From a virus, in the IMG/VR virus record IMGVR_UViG_3300001786_000019, positions 1 to 31,469 of that record: 31,469 nucleotides of DNA; one strand, written 5' to 3'. Numbering within the stretch: the first letter of the stretch is position 1; every line of letters begins with the position of its first letter. The notes below the pieces were generated by a model. It had not been told where the DNA came from and did not search any database. It saw nothing but the letters and a program-made list of their open reading frames with translations. Below are positions 22,225-29,267 of this stretch, one piece after another. The position numbers and the translations under genes were made by a program.

Positions 22225-22381
22225 TAGCAGACACGCTTCTATAGGTTTTTCTTCCTTTTTCAAGCTTAATATTTGAGACTTTTCTACAATTGGGACATTT
22301 TATTGAAATGCCTCCCACGGCCTCTTCGTCTTTGTCAAATAGCCGTCGTCCACAGCTCTGGCATTTAACCTGTTCGGTCAT
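22202..22381 (-). CDS. com: Com-like zinc ribbon protein
   Basis: A 59-residue protein too short for most gene callers' cut-off. MTEQVKCQSCGRRLFDKDEEAVGGISIKCPNCRKVSNIKLEKG contains a CxxC...CxxC zinc ribbon in the pattern of the Mu Com family, translational activators of the phage Mu mom DNA-modification gene. GGAGGTTACAG precedes the ATG. It is the first gene after the LexA-controlled promoter and lies about 70 bases from the predicted transcript start. No mom gene is nearby; its target here is unknown and could be the downstream leader with its repeated hairpins. Confidence 0.75.
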   Translation of the reverse strand: MTEQVKCQSCGRRLFDKDEEAVGGISIKCPNCRKVSNIKLEKGRKTYRSVSAIPSNGVK

Positions 22382-22458
22382 CTGTAACCTCCTTGGAAGA
22401 ATCTTATGATTGGGTCTGACACCATGGTTTGCTTATTCACACGACAGGTATAATCTAT

Positions 22459-22487
22459 ATTATAAATACGAACACTTGTTCGGTCAA
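22459..22487 (-). promoter_or_regulatory. LexA-box promoter of the phage early operon
   Basis: On the minus strand TTGACC (22487-22482), exactly 17 bases, then TATAAT (22464-22459). The spacer carries CGAACAAGTGTTCG (22482-22469), a full match to the Gram-positive SOS box CGAACRNRYGTTCG with perfect six-base arms. LexA binding there would block RNA polymerase directly, so the early genes should be induced by DNA damage. Confidence 0.75.
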
Positions 22488-22506
22488 TATAAAATATAGC
22501 AACTTT

Positions 22507-22590
22507 TTATTGCCGGAAAGATGTAACCCGCTCTGGAAGCATTGGCTGCCAACCATAGTGTAACTGTAGATAGGCCATTTCCTTGTCCAC
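22507..22590 (-). CDS. Possible 27-residue peptide upstream of the early promoter
   Basis: A GTG start eight bases after GGGAGGGG opens a 27-residue frame (MDKEMAYLQLHYGWQPMLPERVTSFRQ), ending about 20 bases before the LexA-box promoter. The strong ribosome binding site is the only positive evidence. It may be the stub of a larger lost gene, such as part of the missing lysogeny module. Confidence 0.25.
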   Translation of the reverse strand: MDKEMAYLQLHYGWQPMLPERVTSFRQ

Positions 22591-22921
22591 TACGTCTTCC
22601 CCTCCCTAATACAGGTCTTACCTCTGAAAAGGTATTGAAATTCGCTGTTTGCCATTATGCCGTCCATACATAAAGTGATGTAAGGAAACAATCTCCCAAT
22701 CTAAGTATTTTGATGTATTACTCAGAGATATTCGCATAGCCTGTCAATTTCAAATTGAGGTGCCCCCTTGATCCGGACGCTTTACATTAATTCTTTGTTA
22801 CCATCAATCCGCGTCACTCCTTTAATGAAATTTCACTTGCCCTTCTGGTATCAAGCATAATACAATTAATGTAACGTGTGAACCATAACAACCCGTTATT
22901 TTTTGAAGAGGTGGAAATAAA
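22591..22921. other. Gene-free interval before the zinc-finger gene
   Basis: About 330 bases with no convincing gene on either strand. The plus-strand gene at 22922 presumably has its promoter here; a weak candidate -10 is TAATAC near 22858. In most prophages the repressor and integrase would lie around this point, but neither is visible. Confidence 0.4.
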
Positions 22922-23767
22922 ATGGATGAAATTAGAGAATGGGAGCTTTCAGAACAAAGGTTGCATAAGGAGAAATACAACAAACGTGCACCAGGACTGT
23001 TTTCTGGTAATGCTGATTGGCTTCGTTATAGTTGTTATGAAGTCGTTCAAGGAAAGGAAGGGTCGTTATTAATTGTTCCTTCAGATAGCGCCAAAGTAAT
23101 TATTTATAATCCTTTTGATTATTACCCTGAAATATTAAAGGATTTTTTGTCACTAGGGCATTATTTTATACAGCATGCTGATGAAGGTGGTTTTCTGGGT
23201 CAACAGGATATTAAGCTCCCGATTCTGCGTTTTTGCAATAAATACGGTCTATTACGGGAAAGGCCTACTGATCCATATTTCAGGATAACTCCAAAAGAAT
23301 CAGGAGAACCAGTTTTTTCAGAATCAGATGAAGATGTCGAACCCTTGCTGGATTTTGTGAAAAAAGCATATGATTTATATGAAAGAGCTAATCTTTGGAA
23401 CAGATTCAATGAATGCGGTTGTGATCCAGACGATGTTCATTCGACTGTTGTTATAAATGGGAAAAGCACCCCCGTCAGCTGGGCTCTAATTTTGTCCACA
23501 TATATTTGTGTTGATGACATAGGTGCTGAGCTTGATTTTAATGGTAAATGGCAACTCAGTTGGCTTTTCAAAACCTTATTAGAAGCTTTAAAGATAATGA
23601 TTGTTACAAACATTACAAACGAAAGTGATACGTTTAAATTTTGTGCATTTGACCGATGCGGGGAACCATTTATTCCTGTGCACCCACTTCAAAGGTGCTG
23701 CTGTACATCGCATGCAAACGCTAACAGACAAGCTCGACACCGGATTAAGCGAAAAGATGGAATATAA
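22922..23767 (+). CDS. Hypothetical protein with C-terminal CGNR-like zinc finger
   Basis: A 281-residue protein on the plus strand with GAGGTGG upstream. The first 200 residues (DWLRYSCYEVVQGKEGSLLIVPSDSAKVIIYNPFDYYPEILKDFLSLG ...) show no motif I know. The last 45, FCAFDRCGEPFIPVHPLQRCCCTSHANANRQARHRIKRK, read as a treble-clef zinc finger (C....C, C, then N.RQARHR), like the CGNR zinc fingers of putative transcription regulators and related HARE of defence or stress proteins. It could be a regulator. Its AT-rich coding sequence differs from the phage genes. It lies between the phage promoter and the AbiE pair and faces away from the phage. Confidence 0.6.
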   Translation: MDEIREWELSEQRLHKEKYNKRAPGLFSGNADWLRYSCYEVVQGKEGSLLIVPSDSAKVIIYNPFDYYPEILKDFLSLGHYFIQHADEGGFLGQQDIKLPILRFCNKYGLLRERPTDPYFRITPKESGEPVFSESDEDVEPLLDFVKKAYDLYERANLWNRFNECGCDPDDVHSTVVINGKSTPVSWALILSTYICVDDIGAELDFNGKWQLSWLFKTLLEALKIMIVTNITNESDTFKFCAFDRCGEPFIPVHPLQRCCCTSHANANRQARHRIKRKDGI

Positions 23768-23860
23768 TAACTCGTACCGGTCATTGACCGATGACATCCC
23801 ATTTAACGTGTTCCCCACCTTTTTATTGACACTGAGCGTATAGTTGATATTTCGGCAAGA

Positions 23861-23888
23861 AATAAAAAACCGCCCAGTGAGGACGGTT
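23861..23888 (-). terminator. Intrinsic terminator downstream of the abiE pair
   Basis: On the minus strand AACCGTCC pairs with GGGCGGTT (one wobble) across a five-base loop and runs into TTTTATT. It lies about 215 bases after abiEii. Because it has a T-run only on this strand it is not an ideal terminator for the plus-strand gene ending at 23767. Confidence 0.55.
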
Positions 23889-23988
23889 ATCAAATCAAGT
23901 TACTCTTGCCATCTTAATCATACTACCCCGGAAACCGCAATTTCAATAGCAGTGTGTCCGCTATTTATCCGCTTTTTGCTTGGCCGCC

Positions 23989-24108
23989 TCAACTAATACC
24001 AGTATGCTGTGGCAAGATGAGCGAAAACGCAAACTTACTGCATTTCCCGTGCTCTAAAAATTTCTTAAGCAGACGTTCAGTCAACCCGCGATAAGTGTCA
24101 ATATTCAT
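23989..24108 (-). CDS. Small ORF coupled to abiEii
   Basis: A 39-residue frame (MNIDTYRGLTERLLKKFLEHGKC...LPQHTGIS) whose ATG overlaps the abiEii stop by ATGA and follows AAGGG. It looks like the beginning of a third operon gene cut short. There is no recognisable domain. The rest of the interval from 23768 holds the terminator and nothing else I can support. Confidence 0.35.
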   Translation of the reverse strand: MNIDTYRGLTERLLKKFLEHGKCSKFAFSLILPQHTGIS

Positions 24109-24941
24109 CCCTTATCTACCTTCCCGGCCAGGTCCTTCAACGCATTGCCAACAATCTCCCAAGTGATATCGGCGGCGTAGCTGTATTTTTTCTGATACCG
24201 CTGCCACAGGCTGGCCATGACGGTGCTGGTGGTAACGGTCTGGACAACCTCGTCCAGGGCTGCCATTTGTTTTACGGTATTCCGTTTTTCGACCGTCTTT
24301 TTCAACGCCGTACGGAAAATGGATTCTTCAAAAACCTGGGTGGTGGTCAGGACATAAATATCGTAGAAGTTCCTTATGCGGGTGTTAGCGGTACCTCGCG
24401 TGATGACGGTTTCAAACTTCTCAGCCAGCACAGTTTCCAGATTGTATGCCATAATACTGATCGTCCTGTCCTCGAACATTAGCTTAAAGCTGTACTCGAT
24501 CTCCCTCGGCGTGATGAAATCCCCGGTTGTGATGTCTATTTTCAGCGTTTGGCGCGTCTTGTCCAGGACAGCTTCAATGGATACCCGGTATCCGGGGCAA
24601 TCCGCTTCCTCACGGATTTCCTCAATACCCCACAGCGTGAAGGTAACGCTGTCATCAACGCCAACTTTCAGAATATCTTGCACAATATCGGCAACCTCAG
24701 GTTCAGTCAATACTTGGCCTTTAATAGTGGCATCCAAATCCATCGTAGTGCGGCTGTCGATGCCGACCATTGCCGCAATCAGCATACCACCTTTGAGAAT
24801 GAAACTATTCTTGTACTTTGACACGGCCACTCTCTCCAAAAGCCGCTCCAACATGAAGTTACGCAGGATGACTTCTGCTTCCACGTTTTTCAGTTTAGAC
24901 AGATTGCGTACCAGCGCCTTTAACTGGTTCGATGTTTTCAT
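24105..24941 (-). CDS. abiEii: AbiEii/AbiGii nucleotidyltransferase toxin
   Basis: A 278-residue toxin of the AbiE type IV toxin-antitoxin family, which limits phage spread by abortive infection. Family motifs of the DUF1814 nucleotidyltransferase are present: NSFILKGGMLIAAMVG (nucleotide-binding GG), TTMDLDATIKG (metal-binding DxD), LKIDITTGD, and the C-terminal LAEKFETVITRGTANTRIRNFYDIYVL. It overlaps the antitoxin gene by ATGA and has GGAGG seven bases upstream. AbiEii enzymes transfer nucleotides from GTP or similar donors to targets, reported to include tRNA for relatives. It appears intact. Confidence 0.9.
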   Translation of the reverse strand: MKTSNQLKALVRNLSKLKNVEAEVILRNFMLERLLERVAVSKYKNSFILKGGMLIAAMVGIDSRTTMDLDATIKGQVLTEPEVADIVQDILKVGVDDSVTFTLWGIEEIREEADCPGYRVSIEAVLDKTRQTLKIDITTGDFITPREIEYSFKLMFEDRTISIMAYNLETVLAEKFETVITRGTANTRIRNFYDIYVLTTTQVFEESIFRTALKKTVEKRNTVKQMAALDEVVQTVTTSTVMASLWQRYQKKYSYAADITWEIVGNALKDLAGKVDKG

Positions 24942-25531
24942 AGAAGTACCTCCAGATAACTTCGGAGCGGTTTTGTAATGCGGAAGGTTTCCGCCATCTG
25001 CATCAACACGTTCAGGTTCTTATCGTTTCTCCTTGCGTAGCGTTTCATCGCATCGGTAACAACGGCAATGTCCATCTGGTTCCGGCTGCGGATGCTGTCA
25101 CAGATTGTCCGCTCCAAACCGTACGCGGTCACCGTATGTCCGAACATCGTTTCCATCTGAACCGTACCCAGTTCGTGGAGTTCACGTTTGACAGTGAAAA
25201 CGGTAAACCCCTCCTCCCGCAGCTTTTTGGCATTATATCCTGTCGGCACAGTCACGGTATAATTGATTGGATCGCGGTCGGTGAGATCATGAAGGAACAA
25301 CGCCGTTTCATGGGAGTAAATCAGCTTTGGCCGCCTAAGCTGGGCGATATACATCTTGTCAGGAATGTCCTCGGGTGAAATGTATACACCATGTCCTGCC
25401 CGTTCCAGATTGCCGGAACCCACAAGCAGACGCAGCCGCTCATTTGAAAAACCAGCGTCGTTTGCCTGTGCGGTTGTTACGGTACCACCGTTTTGATGCA
25501 ATAGGGTTTGCAATTCACTTGGCAGTGGCAT
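24938..25531 (-). CDS. abiEi: AbiEi-type antitoxin
   Basis: A 197-residue antitoxin and repressor. The N-terminal winged HTH reads GGTVTTAQANDAGFSNERLRLLVGSGNLERAGHGVYISPED, and the rest is the AbiEi domain (HETALFLHDLTDRDPINYTVTVPTGYNAKKLREEGFTVFTVKRE, TVTAYGLERTICDSIRSRNQMDIAVVTDAMKRYARRNDKNLNVLM). In type IV systems the antitoxin does not bind its toxin directly and represses the operon by binding inverted repeats. GGGGG lies eight bases before the ATG. Position next to a prophage suggests superinfection exclusion or stabilisation of the locus. Confidence 0.9.
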   Translation of the reverse strand: MPLPSELQTLLHQNGGTVTTAQANDAGFSNERLRLLVGSGNLERAGHGVYISPEDIPDKMYIAQLRRPKLIYSHETALFLHDLTDRDPINYTVTVPTGYNAKKLREEGFTVFTVKRELHELGTVQMETMFGHTVTAYGLERTICDSIRSRNQMDIAVVTDAMKRYARRNDKNLNVLMQMAETFRITKPLRSYLEVLL

Positions 25532-25568
25532 AACATCAGCCCCCTTTTAATTTGATTTTTATACTCAT

Positions 25569-25597
25569 ATTATATATTATACTTGCATAGAAATCAA
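25569..25597 (-). promoter_or_regulatory. Promoter of the abiE pair
   Basis: On the minus strand TTGATT (25597-25592), 17 bases, TATAAT (25574-25569), about 40 bases before the antitoxin start. A second TATAAT overlaps in the spacer. It lies in a very AT-rich stretch. No clear dyad for AbiEi was found. Confidence 0.6.
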
Positions 25598-25766
25598 GAA
25601 GGCGATAGGTTTATGCTATTGTTACGGTAGCTACCATAACCGCGTCATTACATTTTGATAGCTACGACAACCATAAAATATGCCATATTATTACATTATC
25701 AAATGCCAGAAACCCCCGTGTTTATTGAGTTCTTTCAAATTGCATATTTCGATGCGGCGGAGCCGC
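25598..25766. other. Gene-free spacer between abiE promoter and IS21
   Basis: About 170 bases with no gene I can support. It contains imperfect copies around TAGCTAC (25628-25634 and 25660-25666). A 24-residue plus-strand frame ends exactly in the insertion sequence, but it has no ribosome binding site. Confidence 0.3.
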
Positions 25767-25831
25767 TGGGTTAATGCAAACTGAGCCAGGCTGTTAATTA
25801 AATAGGGCCAGCGTGTTAAGGGGGAGCCACC
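25767..25831. repeat. IS21 left-end repeats
   Basis: Three TTAA...GAGCCA-type repeats at 22-23 base intervals, the last ending in GAGCCACC. They mirror the right-end set and are the expected IstA binding sites. Confidence 0.65.
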
Positions 25832-25872
25832 AAAGATTGCCTCGATGGCTCCGGGTTTAGTGGCATTGCTTC

Positions 25873-26616
25873 TTACTGTTGAATCCCTTTTCTTTTACGC
25901 ATTGAATCTTCTCCGTCTATGATGAGTTGGTATGAATCGTGGACGATTCGATCAAGGATGGCATCCGCTATTGTGCTTTCACTGATTTTTGTGTGCCAGC
26001 CGGCCGGTGCGAACTGTGAAATGAATATAGTGGAACCGCATTGATGCCTGGCCTCGATAATTTCGAGTAGATCCCGGGATTCAGTTTCTGATAGAGGGAC
26101 CAGGAGCCATTCGTCAAAGATAAGTAAGCTAACTTTTTTATACTGGGTAATAATTTTTTTGTATGTTCCATCACCTCTGGCAATGGCTAAATCCGTTAGC
26201 AATTCTGGTAGTCTAATGTACTTGGCGGTAAAGAAATTTCGGCATGAAGCAATGCCAAGCGCGCAACCAAAATAGGTCTTGCCAGCGCCGGATGCGCCCA
26301 TGACAATTACATTATGCTTTTCATGAATGTAGTTACAGGTTGATAACCGTAATATTAGAGCTTGGTCCAGTTTCCGATCCGCATGATACTCAATATCCTC
26401 AATGCAGGCATAAGGAAACTTAAAATTAGCCTTTTTAATGAGCCGGCTCAGGCGGTTGTTCTTGCGTTTTGACCATTCTGCATCGACAATTAGTCCGAGC
26501 CGTTCCTCAAATGACAGCGTGGCAAAGGATGGATTCTTCATCTGCTCACGAAGTTGCTCTGACATGGTGCTTAGACGCATTTCATTAAGCTTGTTGATCG
26601 TTGTTTCGTTAAGCAT
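25873..26616 (-). CDS. istB: IS21 helper ATPase IstB
   Basis: A 247-residue AAA+ ATPase that assembles on DNA and recruits the transposase. It starts LNETTINKLNEMRLSTMSEQLREQM and has Walker A VIVMGASGAGKTYFGCALG (about 105-115), Walker B VSLLIFDEWLL (about 163) and the FISQFAPAGWH segment, all typical of IstB. Its ATG shares one base with the istA stop (TAATG), with GGGAGG upstream. It appears intact at normal length. No variation suggests a change of function. Confidence 0.95.
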   Translation of the reverse strand: MLNETTINKLNEMRLSTMSEQLREQMKNPSFATLSFEERLGLIVDAEWSKRKNNRLSRLIKKANFKFPYACIEDIEYHADRKLDQALILRLSTCNYIHEKHNVIVMGASGAGKTYFGCALGIASCRNFFTAKYIRLPELLTDLAIARGDGTYKKIITQYKKVSLLIFDEWLLVPLSETESRDLLEIIEARHQCGSTIFISQFAPAGWHTKISESTIADAILDRIVHDSYQLIIDGEDSMRKRKGIQQ

Positions 26617-28169
26617 TATGAATTCCTCCCGTAGTACACAGCACCGCGTGTAAAGCTGTGGGTGTTCTGGGAGTCATTATTTTTAGCGGTCACGGATTGT
26701 TTTTGCTCTATGGTGATGGTATCTTGGTCAGATTTTAGGATCGTACTGACGTTTTTGTAGCTAGGATTAGGCGTGTAGCTCAAGGCTTTTGCACAGGCAG
26801 CTTCCACGCGAGGCAAAGAGTATCTGTCGGCCAGTTTAAGAACTGCCATACAAGCCTTGTAGCCTTGCTGCTCGATCCTGTGGAAAGTTAGTATTGCTTT
26901 AATCACTGTGGTCGTGTTCGGTCCGACAGTGTGTGCCCACGAAACGAACCTCTCAGCATTCCACTGTGTATATTGCTTGTGTTTTTCAGGCATGTGGTCT
27001 TCAACTGTGCTGTACTGTCCAAAGCGACCATAAAGCCTAGGGTGTGAGCAAACTCTATGGTTTTTGTAAAAAACTTCTATGACACCCCGAGTGATACGGA
27101 CGTCGACTTTGTGCTTAATATACTCGTAGGGAACACTGTAGTGCATATTGTCGACAGATATGTGATAATTGAACTGTACGGTTGCAATTTTCCAGGTTGC
27201 CAATTCGTACGCTGAGGCCGGCAGGGGCTGTAGTGCGCATTTCTCCTCTTCGAGAAACGTACTTATTCTGCTGCCCGGCTTCTTCTGAAAAGGTCTATTG
27301 TTGAATTCATCAAGCTTTTCAGAGATTGCGTCATTTAAATCAGCAAGAGAAAAGTAGGTTTGATTTCGTAACGCGGCGAGAATCCAAGTGGATATGACAC
27401 CTACAGCACCTTCTGCATTAGGCTTATCCTTAGGCTTTCTGACCCGTGCAGGAATTACTGCAGCACCGTAGTGCTCCGCCATTTCATGGTACGTCTTGTT
27501 TATTACCGGAGTGTGTGAAGATGTTTTTTCAACACCGGTCTTAAGATTGTCCGGCACAAGTATCCTGGGAGCTCCGCCATAAAACTTGAAGCCATTTACG
27601 TGTGCCGTGATCCAGCTTTCCTGGTTTTGTGATAAAAAGCCCTCTACATAAGCATATTGGCTACTAGAAAGCGCTGCTACGAAAATGTAAACCGGGATAA
27701 TTTCACCGGTATTCCGGTCAACAATTCCAGCTGTTTGGCCAGCCCAGTCTACCTCCAACAGTTCTCCCGGTTTCCGCTTAATGTGCATTGTAGCTTTTGT
27801 CGTGGCTGCAAATTTCCGATAGTAATTGCAATACTGAGTGTACTTAAGAGGAATCTCATTACTGAGGCGACAGGAATCGCAGTATTCGCTCCAAAGCAAG
27901 CTAAGTGTAACGCCACTCTTGGCCAGCTCCCGATGAATGTACTCAGAGTCAGGGATATTACGTGATGATGGCTGAACCTTGTCCGGGAATAGCATGTGCT
28001 GAAGATCTGCGTCTCCAACATCTTCCGGAAGTGGCCATGACAGCCCTCTCTCGTTGGCACGGGTTAACACATTTGACACTGTGTTGCGTGAGCACTGACA
28101 ACTGGATGCAATGCTCCGCTGGCTCAAACCCATGCTGCTTAGCCGTAGAATTTCTCGATACTTGGTCAT
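26616..28169 (-). CDS. istA: IS21 transposase IstA
   Basis: A 517-residue DDE transposase. The start at MTKYREILRLSSMG (28169) follows GGGAGGTCACTAAA; an in-frame extension to 28304 lies in the end repeats and is not used. An N-terminal HTH (GLSQRSIASSCQCSRNTVSNVL) is followed by the catalytic core: D in LLEVDWAGQ (about 141), D in ILVPDNLKTG (about 203) and E in KPNAEGAVG (about 253), and a Mu-like barrel after that. It is transcribed inward from the right end. All catalytic residues are present, so the element may be active. Confidence 0.95.
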   Translation of the reverse strand: MTKYREILRLSSMGLSQRSIASSCQCSRNTVSNVLTRANERGLSWPLPEDVGDADLQHMLFPDKVQPSSRNIPDSEYIHRELAKSGVTLSLLWSEYCDSCRLSNEIPLKYTQYCNYYRKFAATTKATMHIKRKPGELLEVDWAGQTAGIVDRNTGEIIPVYIFVAALSSSQYAYVEGFLSQNQESWITAHVNGFKFYGGAPRILVPDNLKTGVEKTSSHTPVINKTYHEMAEHYGAAVIPARVRKPKDKPNAEGAVGVISTWILAALRNQTYFSLADLNDAISEKLDEFNNRPFQKKPGSRISTFLEEEKCALQPLPASAYELATWKIATVQFNYHISVDNMHYSVPYEYIKHKVDVRITRGVIEVFYKNHRVCSHPRLYGRFGQYSTVEDHMPEKHKQYTQWNAERFVSWAHTVGPNTTTVIKAILTFHRIEQQGYKACMAVLKLADRYSLPRVEAACAKALSYTPNPSYKNVSTILKSDQDTITIEQKQSVTAKNNDSQNTHSFTRGAVYYGRNS

Positions 28170-28240
28170 TTTAGTGACCTCCCAATGTTTATTTGCGCTT
28201 CTGAGGATTCCAGCCGCACATACATCCATTTTAACTGGAT

Positions 28241-28338
28241 TAAACATTGAGTGGTTCTCTAAATTAACAGAGTGGCTCTGTGATATTAACATGGTGGCTC
28301 TCAAACATTAACTTAGTTGCTCAACTGGCGTTAACTTA
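28241..28338. repeat. IS21 right-end repeats
   Basis: Four or five copies of a TTAA-led repeat with a GAGCCAC core, evenly spaced by 22-23 bases on the minus strand (from 28334 inward). The array lies upstream of istA, so IstA binding may also control its own transcription. Confidence 0.65.
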
Positions 28339-28357
28339 TTCACAAATCACATAAACT

Positions 28358-28380
28358 AAAAAAACCTTGTCTGACAAGGT
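28358..28380 (-). terminator. Intrinsic terminator at the transposon's left edge
   Basis: On the minus strand ACCTTGT-CAG-ACAAGGT followed by seven Ts. The last base of the stem (28380) is the first base of the transposon, so the terminator is mostly flanking DNA that stops transcripts leaving the ATPase gene. Confidence 0.65.
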
Positions 28381-28435
28381 GTTACTGCTAACGCATAATG
28401 TCCAGAACTTGACGTAGTTATTTGTCCCGAAATTG
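28380..28435. repeat. Transposon left end with two binding-site repeats
   Basis: TGTTACTGCT end followed by TGTCCAGAACTTG (28399-28411) and TGTCCCGAAATTG (28423-28435), exactly 24 bases apart. Spacing and position match the right end. Confidence 0.65.
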
Positions 28436-28466
28436 CTTGATTACCTGTCAGGGGAAAAAGGGAGAA

Positions 28467-29267
28467 TTAAAGCAACTCTCCCTGAATCACCAGCTTAATC
28501 ATATGGTCGTCAATGATCCGCCGTCCATTTTGTGCGCCATAAATCATACACTGGGTACATACTTTGTTGACCAGTCGAGCTGACCCACCAGAAAAGCGGA
28601 ACACCTCATCGATTGCACTATCGGAGAAAATATCCTGGGTTGCACCACCGTAATCTAAGTGACGCTTCATGTACTCACCAACCTGAGCACGATCCAGGTG
28701 CGTCAGTTTACACTGCAGATCAATCCGTTGCCGTATGGCGGCGTATGACTGCAGTTGGAACTTATCTCGCAGCTCACTTTGGCCTACGAGGATCAGAGTC
28801 ATGGGGCTTTGCGCATCCATCTTAAAGTTAAGGAGAAACCGAACTTCCTCTAGCATCTCGCGGTCGAGAAGGTGCGCTTCATCCACGATCACGACGGGTT
28901 GTAGTTTGTGGATTCCTCGCATCAGTTCGATTTCCCGGTGCAGTTGGCGCTTCGCATCGCCACGATAGAATTTAGACTCACAGCCTAACTGTTCTAGTAG
29001 CCCTTTGTAAAAATGCCTTGGTGTTAGCTTGGAGTCTGCCAGATACATCACTGTGAATTTAGCAGGATCCAAGGTGTCTCTAAAGCGACGAATTGTAGTG
29101 GTTTTACCCGTACCACAATCACCGGTGACCACGGCAAATAACTGGCGCTGCGCTGCGTACTCCAATCGTCCAATCGTCTCTTCAAGCATGATGGATGGGT
29201 AAAGTTCATGGGTCGGAATCCCTCTGGAAAACGGTGTTTGAGCTAAGCCATAAAAAGCCTCAAACAT
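28467..29267 (-). CDS. ExeA/TniB-like AAA+ ATPase of the transposon
   Basis: A 266-residue AAA ATPase starting at MFEAFYGLAQTPFSRGIPT (29267), which overlaps the transposase stop by eight bases; relatives start at this residue. Walker A is VVTGDCGTGKTTTIRRF (about 48-60) and Walker B is PVVIVDEAHLLD (about 125), with a sensor LILVGQSEL and an arginine in IRQRI. It belongs to the MuB/TnsC/TniB-like helpers that select target DNA and activate the transposase. Translational coupling to the transposase supports that. Confidence 0.9.
   Translation of the reverse strand: MFEAFYGLAQTPFSRGIPTHELYPSIMLEETIGRLEYAAQRQLFAVVTGDCGTGKTTTIRRFRDTLDPAKFTVMYLADSKLTPRHFYKGLLEQLGCESKFYRGDAKRQLHREIELMRGIHKLQPVVIVDEAHLLDREMLEEVRFLLNFKMDAQSPMTLILVGQSELRDKFQLQSYAAIRQRIDLQCKLTHLDRAQVGEYMKRHLDYGGATQDIFSDSAIDEVFRFSGGSARLVNKVCTQCMIYGAQNGRRIIDDHMIKLVIQGELL

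Larger units (their letters stand above)
25767..28338 (-). mobile_element. IS21-family insertion sequence, apparently complete
   Basis: About 2.57 kb containing istA and istB flanked by the multiple end repeats typical of IS21. At the left end TTAA-led repeats with GAGCCA cores begin at 25771, 25794 and 25816. At the right end (reverse complement) they recur at 22-23 base steps from 28334 inward, at least four copies. Outermost repeats of the two ends match in 28-base register. I see no target duplication, so the outer limits are accurate only to a few bases. Confidence 0.8.

Noticed and set aside
22878-23072. Plus-strand 64-residue frame
   Set aside because: It overlaps the 281-residue gene out of frame and lacks a proper ribosome binding site.
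28241-28338. CRISPR-like array because of evenly spaced repeats
   Set aside because: The 22-23 base TTAA/GAGCCAC repeats match in both ends of the IS21 element and have no unique spacers or cas genes.
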